NCBI GenBank assembly: GCA_002372135.1
Contig: DFIN01000010.1
Coordinates: 13,777 to 40,848 of the forward strand
Source of the DNA: Bacteroidales bacterium UBA3696
GTDB taxonomy: Bacteria > Bacteroidota > Bacteroidia > Bacteroidales > Paludibacteraceae
DNA: 27,072 nucleotides
Direction of reading: 5' to 3'
The translations under genes were made by a program, and so were the position numbers. Shown here piece by piece: positions 1-7,192 of this stretch (position 1 is its first letter; the number at the start of each line of letters is the position of its first letter). The notes beneath the pieces were generated by a model, which was given only the letters and a program-made list of their open reading frames with translations, was not told where the DNA came from and did not search any database.

Positions 1-77
1 GGTCCATTAGCTCAACTGAATAGAGTACCACACTACGGATGTGGGGGTTGCAGGTTTGAATCCTGCATGGATCACCA
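1..77 (+). tRNA. tRNA-Arg (anticodon ACG)
   Basis: A complete cloverleaf can be folded: a 7-bp acceptor stem (1-7 with 67-73, one G-U pair), a D stem GCTC/GAGT, an anticodon stem CCACA/TGTGG with loop CTACGGA (anticodon ACG at 35-37), and a T stem GCAGG/CCTGC. The discriminator is A74 and CCA is encoded at 75-77. Two normally near-invariant positions differ: the D-loop GG is GA, and the T-loop TTC is TTT. The changes match each other (G19-C56 becomes A-U), which suggests a functional tRNA rather than decay. Its promoter lies outside the window. Confidence 0.95.
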
Positions 78-86
78 CTTTATAGT

Positions 87-124
87 AATAGTCCGCTGAA
101 ATTCAGCGGACTATTGTTTTTTTT
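87..124 (+). terminator. Rho-independent terminator of tRNA-Arg(ACG)
   Basis: A perfect inverted repeat (AATAGTCCGCTGAA at 87-100, its complement at 102-115) is followed by G and a run of eight T (117-124). It lies 10 bases after the tRNA CCA end. The same 29-base element, in the opposite orientation, follows the other tRNA-Arg at 10545-10573. Confidence 0.93.
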
Positions 125-350
125 GTATTTTCAAAATTGATGGGATTCTAACGGAATTTTCACGATTATTTAAGATGGTAAGTATGGCTAATTTCTATAT
201 CCGGTGTTAGCAGTTATGCGATGTGGGCGAGTATAATCACAGCGATAGCTGCGTTATTCGTAATAGGGTACTGCATATATAAGAAGTAATCAAAGGTGTG
301 TTGGTTATTTGTATCAATAAGTGGTAAAAATAGCGCAAAGTGAAAGAAAT
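125..350. other. Intergenic leader region, no confident gene
   Basis: This AT-rich spacer lies between the tRNA terminator and the promoter of the first surface-protein gene. It contains no ORF that I trust. The only candidate is a 22-codon ATG ORF at 221-289, encoding a single hydrophobic stretch ending in KK; no Shine-Dalgarno sequence or promoter supports it. The minus-strand reading frame across 214-408 has low-complexity content and no support. Confidence 0.5.
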
Positions 351-368
351 TGACAAAAATATTTGTCA
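351..368. promoter_or_regulatory. Inverted repeat over the -33 box (candidate operator)
   Basis: TGACAAA (351-357) and TTTGTCA (362-368) are perfect inverted copies separated by 4 bases. The right arm contains the TTTG box of the promoter at 362-393. This placement would suit a repressor or activator site, but the arms are short and AT-rich, so chance is possible. Confidence 0.3.
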
Positions 369-393
369 GTTTTTTTTTTTTGCTATATTTTTG
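362..393 (+). promoter_or_regulatory. Bacteroidota-type promoter for the surface-protein operon
   Basis: A TTTG box at 362-365 is followed by a 20-base spacer and TATTTTTG at 386-393, matching TTTG / TAnnTTTG. The spacer carries a run of 12 T (370-381), which could vary in length by slippage. Transcription would start near 400, which places the ATG at 445 in the transcript and leaves the upstream GTG at 415 very close to the start site. Confidence 0.85.
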
Positions 394-444
394 CGCCCAG
401 AATGTCAATTCTAAGTGATTAACTCTTCAAAACCCCAACATACC

Positions 445-2892
445 ATGAAGCAAATTTACTCTATTTCTCCTCGTATTTCCGTTCTTTGTTCTGTTCTAAC
501 GGGCTTGCGTTCGCGGCTCGTGTCCGTTATTGTTCTGTTAGGCTTGTTGTTGCCAACCTCTTTGCTGCACGCTGATGTAGATTATTTTACAGTCACTGCA
601 AAAGAAGCGAATGTTGATGTAAAAATATTGATAAGAAATAATTCATATAGTGGAAGTTATTCCACTCACTATTTGGAGTACTCGACTGACGATGGAAGTA
701 GCTGGTCCACACTAACATTATCCACTAAAGGGACTACTTATACGGTCGCCACGCTATCAAATATCGGAGATAAGGTGATGTTTAGAGGTGATAATCCGAG
801 CGGTTTAGGGAATGTTGTCAGTGGCGGTGCAATGTATTTGCGCTTTTTGTTTGAAAAAAGTTCAACAAAAAAAGCTGTCTCATTAAGTGGCAACATAATG
901 ACCTTGATAGATAAGGAGGGTACAACGACAACAACTCCAGGAACTTATACTTTCTATCGTTTATTTGAAGAATCTAAGATTGATGATATAAGCGAACTTT
1001 CACTTCCTGCTACCACATTAAGTTACGGATGTTATTCGGGAATGTTCTATAAATGTACGAATCTTACATCCGTAATGGAAACATTACCTGCTACCACTTT
1101 AGCAGAGAAGTGTTATGAGCAAATGTTTGCAATGTGTTCTGCTCTTACCACTTCTCCGAGTCTGCCAGCCACCTCATTAGTGTCGTTATGTTATTATAAT
1201 ATGTTCGGAGGGTGTAGTAAGTTGGTAAATCCCCCTGCCTTACCTGCTACAACATTGGCAGAAAGTTGCTATAAGTATATGTTTGGTGAGTGTTATGCTC
1301 TTACCACTGCCCCGGATTTGCCTGCCACGACATTGGCAAAGGAGTGCTATTATCAAATGTTTAATAATTGTACTACGCTTGTTAATGTTCCTGATAAGTT
1401 ACCTGCATTGGAACTCCCTCTTGGTTGTTATGGCTTGATGTTTAACAAATGTAGTACTTTGGTCAGTGCGCCGGAGATAATGGCAACGGTGATAAATTAT
1501 TCTTCTTCTGAATCTTTTGGATGTATGTACAAAATGTTCACGTCTTGTCCTGCGTTAAGAAAAGTGAAAGTTCATTTCAGTGAATGGAGTGACAAAACGG
1601 TGAATGATAAATACCCGACAAATCTGTGGTTGGATGGGACTTATACAAATGCTGCATGTGAGTTCATCTGTCCTTGTGAATTGTCAAATACGCCGCGGAA
1701 TGTCAGTCACATTCAAACCAATTGGACGCGTAGCACAATCAATACTTATATCTTCGATGTAGCCACCAACGGTGGTACGTGGGACGGCTCCGACGATGCC
1801 GATATGACGCATGAGCGCATCTCCAACGATGTTTCAACCAACATCGTTACGCTGCCCACTGCACAGAAAACAGAATATGTCTTCACCGGCTGGAACACCG
1901 CCATTGATGGTTCGGGTACAACGCTGACTATTGATAACCAGACTGATTACACCTGTAGCAATACTTTCTATGCTCAATTTGCGGCGCAAGTTACTTTCAA
2001 TGTAAATGGAGGAACTTGGGACAGTAGCGATGCAGATGATAGGGTTGAGACCCTGCCTGTCGGTTCTGTATCTGATCCGGTAAGAGACGGCTATAAATTC
2101 ACAGGTTGGAATACCGCCATTGATGGTACAGGTGTCGATTGGGATATAGACAATCAGCCATCAACTCCTACCACCTACTATGCTCAATGGGAATTGATTG
2201 TTCCTACCATGCTCGAACTTTATGACAACACCGACAACACGACATTGCTGACTGACAACATCGGCAGTACGCTGGATGTCTCTTTCGTGAACCGCACCCT
2301 CGTGGGCGGTACACTCAATACGCTGTGTCTGCCCTTCAGTCTCACGGCAGAACAAGTGGGCGAGAGTGTGTTGGCAGGTAGCACTGTTTATGCTTTTGAC
2401 AATGCTACCCTCAACGACGACATCTTGTCGGTGAATATGACCCCCACGGATGCTATCGTGGCGGGTGTGCCTTATCTGATTGAACCGTTGGCAGATATAG
2501 TCAATCCCACCTTTAGCGGAGTTACCATAACGACTGCTTCAGGTTCTGCAAGCGGCGACAGCCAAGTTAGTTTTGTAGGTATCATGGTGCCGACAGTTCT
2601 CACCGCCGGCAGACAAGACCAACTCTTCCTCACAGCCGGCAATGCCTTGCAGCGCCCGTCTGTAACCAATGCGCTGCGCGCGTTCCGTGCTTACTTCCTC
2701 ATTAACGACGGTCCGGCTTTGGTAGCGCGCCGTGCACGAGTGGTTATTCGCAGCGACGAACCCGGTATAACCACTGACATTAACGGCATCAGTATACACG
2801 GTGCCGAGCCGAACAAGGTGGTCATAGACGGACAACTATATATCGTTCGCAATGGCGTTCGTTATACTGCTGCCGGACAAAGAATAGAGTAA
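445..2892 (+). CDS. Secreted cysteine-repeat / InlB B-repeat surface protein
   Basis: This is a predicted exported surface protein of 815 residues from the ATG at 445. An in-frame GTG at 415 would add 10 residues, but the signal peptide (a basic stretch, then a VLLGLLLP-type core ending near LLHA) works best from 445. The order is: an N-terminal beta-rich domain beginning DYFTVTAKEA; seven copies of a 26-27-residue unit with core CYxxMFxxCxxL and LPATTLA (nucleotides about 1030-1560); two Listeria/Bacteroides (InlB) B-repeats with NGGTWD and FTGWNTAIDG (about 1745-2190); and a beta-rich C-terminal region ending DGQLYIVRNGVRYTAAGQRI, a tail style I recall from Bacteroidales secreted proteins. 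I see no clear canonical T9SS sorting domain. The 5' half is clearly more AT-rich than the 3' half. It is paralogous to the gene at 3122. Function is probably adhesion or binding (inference). Confidence 0.88.
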   Translation: MKQIYSISPRISVLCSVLTGLRSRLVSVIVLLGLLLPTSLLHADVDYFTVTAKEANVDVKILIRNNSYSGSYSTHYLEYSTDDGSSWSTLTLSTKGTTYTVATLSNIGDKVMFRGDNPSGLGNVVSGGAMYLRFLFEKSSTKKAVSLSGNIMTLIDKEGTTTTTPGTYTFYRLFEESKIDDISELSLPATTLSYGCYSGMFYKCTNLTSVMETLPATTLAEKCYEQMFAMCSALTTSPSLPATSLVSLCYYNMFGGCSKLVNPPALPATTLAESCYKYMFGECYALTTAPDLPATTLAKECYYQMFNNCTTLVNVPDKLPALELPLGCYGLMFNKCSTLVSAPEIMATVINYSSSESFGCMYKMFTSCPALRKVKVHFSEWSDKTVNDKYPTNLWLDGTYTNAACEFICPCELSNTPRNVSHIQTNWTRSTINTYIFDVATNGGTWDGSDDADMTHERISNDVSTNIVTLPTAQKTEYVFTGWNTAIDGSGTTLTIDNQTDYTCSNTFYAQFAAQVTFNVNGGTWDSSDADDRVETLPVGSVSDPVRDGYKFTGWNTAIDGTGVDWDIDNQPSTPTTYYAQWELIVPTMLELYDNTDNTTLLTDNIGSTLDVSFVNRTLVGGTLNTLCLPFSLTAEQVGESVLAGSTVYAFDNATLNDDILSVNMTPTDAIVAGVPYLIEPLADIVNPTFSGVTITTASGSASGDSQVSFVGIMVPTVLTAGRQDQLFLTAGNALQRPSVTNALRAFRAYFLINDGPALVARRARVVIRSDEPGITTDINGISIHGAEPNKVVIDGQLYIVRNGVRYTAAGQRIE

Positions 2893-2918
2893 TAACCCGA
2901 TTAAAAATCTATACAACC

Positions 2919-3074
2919 GTGAAAAACAAACAACCCTATTGTCAGCCCGATACGGGATGGTTAGAATTGGAACATGCTTTGTGCGTTGACTTTGTAATAG
3001 GTAGCGGCGGAGCCGATCCGAACTCAGGGCTTGCGCCTCAAAGACGGCAAGCATTGGACGAAGAGATATTCTGA
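2919..3074 (+). CDS. Candidate 51-residue small protein between surface genes
   Basis: An open frame runs from GTG (2919) to TGA (3072-3074), 26 bases after the first surface gene and 47 before the ATG of the second. The product starts MKNKQPYCQPDTGWLELE, contains LCVDFVIGSGGADPN and ends ALDEEIF. From memory, this layout (basic start, YxxP motif, Leu/Glu-rich stretch, Ser/Gly-Gly segment, acidic DEE end) resembles unnamed 50-80-residue proteins common in Bacteroidales. That is a pattern match, not a search result. The GTG start and lack of a Shine-Dalgarno sequence are normal enough for this phylum. No separate promoter is visible, so it would be co-transcribed with its neighbours. Function unknown. 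It could still be a chance ORF in a 229-base gap. Confidence 0.5.
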   Translation: MKNKQPYCQPDTGWLELEHALCVDFVIGSGGADPNSGLAPQRRQALDEEIF

Positions 3075-3121
3075 AAAAGAATATGGGATTTTATTGCAAG
3101 TTGAATTCCAATTGTGTTGTA

Positions 3122-6100
3122 ATGAAACATTTTTACCTCACCTTACTTTTGCTGGGTTGTGGCATCATGTGGAGTCATGCCACTGACTATTTCACCATCA
3201 CAGCCGAGGCACCCTCAGCCAAGATTTCGCTAACCAATGTAGGTAGCGGCGCAGAGAAACCTTCGCTGCAAGTGAGTACCGACGGCGGATTAACTTGGAG
3301 CACTTTCGTCGCCGGAACGAATACGGTAACACTTGCTTCGGCGGGCGATAAGGCTCTGTTCAGAGGTACTAATCCGCAGGGTTTCAATCGCGACTATGCC
3401 AAAGGGTATAAGTTTGCCTCCACAGCCAACATATCGGTTAGCGGCAACATAATGACCCTCATAGACGGAGATATGCCTTCTTCTGTTATCGCGTCAAACG
3501 GTTGCTTTGCCAATCTGTTCAACGGATGTACCCGTCTCGTTTCGGCTGCAGGCTTGCAGTTGCCCGCCACGCGTATGGCATCGTTCTGTTACTACCGTAT
3601 GTTCTTTGGTTGTATGGCTCTCACGGCACCTCCCACGCAGATAAGTGCCACCACCATAGCCGAAAACGGTTGCTTGGATATGTTCCGCACGTGTCGTGCG
3701 CTGACCGCCATTCCTGCGATAGCCGTAGATACGATAGGCGAAAGCGGTTGCGAGAATATGTTTATGGGCTGTACGTCTCTTACCACCGTGCAGAACATCC
3801 GCGCCAAGGTAATCGGCATAAAAGGCTGCTCGGCGATGTTCTCTTCCTGTACGAGTATGACTACTGCCCCCGCCGTCAACGACGTGGTTTCTATAGGTGA
3901 ACGAGGCTGTTTCTCTATGTTTGCCTCTTGTACGGCTCTTAGCAGTGTGCCGGATTTGGAAGCCGGCTCAGTAGGGGAAGCCGCTTACCGCGAGATGTTC
4001 AACAAGTGTGCGGCACTGACGACCGCCCCTCAGATAAATGCCACGGTCATAGGAAAATACGCTTGCTACAAGATGTACAGCGGTTGCACATCGCTTGTTT
4101 CCTCGCCTGACTTGACTGCACCCAATGTGAGCAACAATGCCTATCAAGAGATGTTTGCCGAATGTGGCGCACTGACGGCAGCCCCCGCGATTGCAGCCAA
4201 AGTGATAGGTATCTCAACCTGCAACCGTACTTTCTACAACTGCAAGAAACTGACTACTGCGCAAACTGCTTTTCCTGCCACTGCGGTCAGCGATTCGGGG
4301 TGTTATAGTATGTTTGAGGGCTGTGTGGCACTTACCCGTGCCGTCAATATGCCCGATGTAAAGGTGGTGGGCAGTCATGCCTGCCATGCTATGTACAAGG
4401 GGTGTACAGCCCTGACCGCCGGAGCAACCGACCTTGCCGCCACGCGCGTGATGGACTACGGCTACGCCGAGATGTATCGCAATTGCTCCAAACTGACATC
4501 GGCTTGCGATACACTGCCCGCAGACATAATCGGCAACTATGCCTATCAGTATATGTTCGGCTCATGCTCCGTGCTTGCTGCCGCTCCTGACATACGGGCA
4601 ACCCATTTAGGTGGGTATTGCATGCAATACATGTTCAGCGGTTGCAAGGCCCTGACCCTCGTGCCGCAATGCTTGCCTGCCACTACGCTCGCCAACAACT
4701 GCTATCAGGGTATGTTCAGCTCTTGCACGGCACTGACCACAGCCCCCGAACTGCCTGCCATGACGCTTGCCGCTTATTGCTACAACACCATGTTCAGCGG
4801 TTGTACGGCTTTGACCATAGCACCCGTGTTGCCCGCGCTTTCGCTTACCTATGACAACAACGGTACTCCTACTAACTACACGGGCTGCTACTCGCTTATG
4901 TTCAACGGCTGCAAAGCACTGCGCCAACTTGAGGTACATTTCACTTCGTGGGGAACAGGGACGGGTAGCAATACGGACACAAGCAATAAGTACCCCACCA
5001 ATCGCTGGTTAGACGGAACGGCTACCGGCGGCTCTTTCCGTGCTCCGTGCCAACTAACCGATATACGTGGCGTGCACAACATACCTGCTTCGTGGAGTTT
5101 TGATTGTATGGTCAGTGTATGCTTTGATGTACGTACCGCCGGAGGCAACTGGGGAGGCACCGACACCGTTACACGTATGCTGTTCGTTCCGTTGGATGCT
5201 GTACCGCAAGCCTATAAGGAAGGGTGTCTCTTTACCGGGTGGAACACACGGGTGGATGGCGCAGGCGATGCCTTTGACCTCAACAATCAGCCTACGGAGG
5301 CAACTACCTATTATGCACAGTTCCGTCCTATGGATCTTGAGGTGGTGGATTGGCAGAGTGCGACTATGGTCGTTCGCACTACGGCTACCGACATCGCCGC
5401 AGTGGATTTTCAGGTGGCAGGCGGTGAAAAGCAGGTGAATAACCAATTGTCTGATTGCTTGATAGATAATCCTGGAGTGTATGCGTTGGCGTTTGACAAG
5501 AGTGAACTCTATGACCACCAAGGCGGAAAATTGGCTTTGACCTGTTACGACCGGCAGGGCAACCCGATAGGTATCTATACCCTTCCAATCCCGGTACTTG
5601 TGGATGGGGAGAACAGTAGTTCAACTCTTCCTTTGTCGTCCGAACAAGATGTATGGGTGTTGGAGGGCGGACTGCTGACCGTTGACGGAAGTGTTGAGGT
5701 GCACGACCTATATGTTTCCGGCGGCGGCAAACTCGTCGTACAGGATGGTAACCAATTGGTAACTAATCGTCTCGTGCTTCGAAGCGGCAGACTCAATGAC
5801 GACGGATCCTACTCATTCTGCTCACCGCAGTTGGTGGCTAACGGTTCAATACGCTCGTTTGGGTCAAAAGTGGAATATGAGTATTTGGTCAGCGACCGGC
5901 AATACTATTCGCTCGCTTTGCCCTATACGGTCAATATCAAGGATGTTACTTATTTGGACGGTTCGCGTGCCGACTTGGTGGTGATGACTTACAATGGTGC
6001 AGTTCGTACAACGGGTCAGACCGGTTGGCAGACGCTGTGGAACTCCTTTACGGGCAGTACGGTCTATCCTGACTTGGAAGCCGGTATAGGTTATACCATG

Positions 6101-7171
6101 TATGGTCTTTCGCCGCAAGTGCAGATGGAGAACGCCGAAGGTACGGCGCAGCGAACGTATTGCTACTTGCGTTTCCCTATGTCGGTCAACCTCATGTTGG
6201 GCGAGAGAACCACTAACGGTAGCCGAACTGTGCCGGTTATGCCCCATGGAATAACTGCCAATGCATTGATAGCAGGTGTCCGTCCCAACGATGCGGGCTG
6301 GAATTTGGTGGGCAATCCCTACCTTGCCGACTATAATTCGCTGACTTCACTCAGTGGAACAAGCTTAATCGGGCTATTGCAGATGCAGGATGGTGAATAT
6401 GTATGGACCGGCAATCAACGGTATGTTGTTATTCCGTCTGATGATGGGCGTACCTATACCCCGGCTCTCGCTGCTACTGTCACACTGCCTGCGTTCCGCA
6501 ATTTCTTCGTGCAGATAGGCACGGGCGATGCACTGAGCTTTGACATAAACAACCGCGTTCAATCGGCTCCTGCGCGCCAGCCCGAGAACGAAATAAGAGC
6601 ATCGATCCTCCTTACGGGTGCGAATCTGCAGGATAGGGTAGGTCTGCTCTATGATGCCGATTATACTGCTGATTACGAACTAAATGCTGATCTCGCTAAA
6701 TGGACCAACAGCGATTTGAATATGTGCGCTGTGGTCGGCGAAAACCGGCTGTCAGTGGCAGCACTGCCGTTGAACGATAGGGCTGTACCTGTGCCGTTGT
6801 CCATTCGGGTGAGTCAAACAGCAGACTATTCTTTCACGCTCTCTGACGCGTTCGGGCTAAGCAATACGCCGCTTTACCTCTACGATGCTGCCACGGGTGA
6901 ACAAACCGACCTTTCCGTTTCTGCTTATAGTTGTTATCTCGCCGAGGGAGAGTACGACAATCGTTTCTATGTGTCTGCAGCACGTCAAACACCAACGGCT
7001 TTGCCTCAGACCGATAACGCTGCTGTCAATGTAGCGCAAGTCCGTGTATATGACCTTGCCGGTCATTGCCTGTACAGCGGGATGAAGGAAAAAGGTCAGA
7101 CACTACCTTTGCCCCAAGGGGTATATGTGGTTCAAGCCGATGGCGGATGGCATAAGATAGTCATACGGTAA
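3122..7171 (+). CDS. Large secreted cysteine-repeat protein with T9SS-like tail
   Basis: This is a predicted T9SS-exported surface protein of 1349 residues from the ATG at 3122. An in-frame ATG at 3083 would add 13 residues before a good signal peptide, MKHFYLTLLLLGCGIMWSHA, so 3122 is preferred. The N-terminal domain (DYFTITAEAP) is homologous to that of the upstream gene. About 18 copies of a 26-28-residue unit (CYxxMFxxCxxLTxAP) follow at roughly 3504-4935; some central copies replace the first Cys with Tyr or Met. One InlB B-type repeat follows (FTGWNTRVDG), then a beta-helix-like stretch around 5630-5800. The C-terminus, with VYDLAGHCLY, LPQGVYVV and KIVI, fits a type A T9SS sorting domain. 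It sits 21 bases before the next gene, so the two are likely co-transcribed. A role in adhesion or protein binding is inferred; no enzyme motif is seen. Confidence 0.88.
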   Translation: MKHFYLTLLLLGCGIMWSHATDYFTITAEAPSAKISLTNVGSGAEKPSLQVSTDGGLTWSTFVAGTNTVTLASAGDKALFRGTNPQGFNRDYAKGYKFASTANISVSGNIMTLIDGDMPSSVIASNGCFANLFNGCTRLVSAAGLQLPATRMASFCYYRMFFGCMALTAPPTQISATTIAENGCLDMFRTCRALTAIPAIAVDTIGESGCENMFMGCTSLTTVQNIRAKVIGIKGCSAMFSSCTSMTTAPAVNDVVSIGERGCFSMFASCTALSSVPDLEAGSVGEAAYREMFNKCAALTTAPQINATVIGKYACYKMYSGCTSLVSSPDLTAPNVSNNAYQEMFAECGALTAAPAIAAKVIGISTCNRTFYNCKKLTTAQTAFPATAVSDSGCYSMFEGCVALTRAVNMPDVKVVGSHACHAMYKGCTALTAGATDLAATRVMDYGYAEMYRNCSKLTSACDTLPADIIGNYAYQYMFGSCSVLAAAPDIRATHLGGYCMQYMFSGCKALTLVPQCLPATTLANNCYQGMFSSCTALTTAPELPAMTLAAYCYNTMFSGCTALTIAPVLPALSLTYDNNGTPTNYTGCYSLMFNGCKALRQLEVHFTSWGTGTGSNTDTSNKYPTNRWLDGTATGGSFRAPCQLTDIRGVHNIPASWSFDCMVSVCFDVRTAGGNWGGTDTVTRMLFVPLDAVPQAYKEGCLFTGWNTRVDGAGDAFDLNNQPTEATTYYAQFRPMDLEVVDWQSATMVVRTTATDIAAVDFQVAGGEKQVNNQLSDCLIDNPGVYALAFDKSELYDHQGGKLALTCYDRQGNPIGIYTLPIPVLVDGENSSSTLPLSSEQDVWVLEGGLLTVDGSVEVHDLYVSGGGKLVVQDGNQLVTNRLVLRSGRLNDDGSYSFCSPQLVANGSIRSFGSKVEYEYLVSDRQYYSLALPYTVNIKDVTYLDGSRADLVVMTYNGAVRTTGQTGWQTLWNSFTGSTVYPDLEAGIGYTMYGLSPQVQMENAEGTAQRTYCYLRFPMSVNLMLGERTTNGSRTVPVMPHGITANALIAGVRPNDAGWNLVGNPYLADYNSLTSLSGTSLIGLLQMQDGEYVWTGNQRYVVIPSDDGRTYTPALAATVTLPAFRNFFVQIGTGDALSFDINNRVQSAPARQPENEIRASILLTGANLQDRVGLLYDADYTADYELNADLAKWTNSDLNMCAVVGENRLSVAALPLNDRAVPVPLSIRVSQTADYSFTLSDAFGLSNTPLYLYDAATGEQTDLSVSAYSCYLAEGEYDNRFYVSAARQTPTALPQTDNAAVNVAQVRVYDLAGHCLYSGMKEKGQTLPLPQGVYVVQADGGWHKIVIR

Positions 7172-7177
7172 TCAACG

Positions 7178-7184
7178 AAGGAGG
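7178..7184 (+). promoter_or_regulatory. Strong Shine-Dalgarno sequence AAGGAGG
   Basis: AAGGAGG ends 8 bases before the ATG at 7193. Near-perfect Shine-Dalgarno sites are uncommon in Bacteroidota, and most starts in this window lack one. It fixes the start of the downstream gene and suggests translation independent of the upstream gene. Confidence 0.7.
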
Positions 7185-7192
7185 ACAATGCT

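Noticed and set aside
2960..3020. Separate promoter for the second surface gene
   Set aside because: TTTG boxes occur, but none is followed at 18-21 bases by TAnnTTTG.
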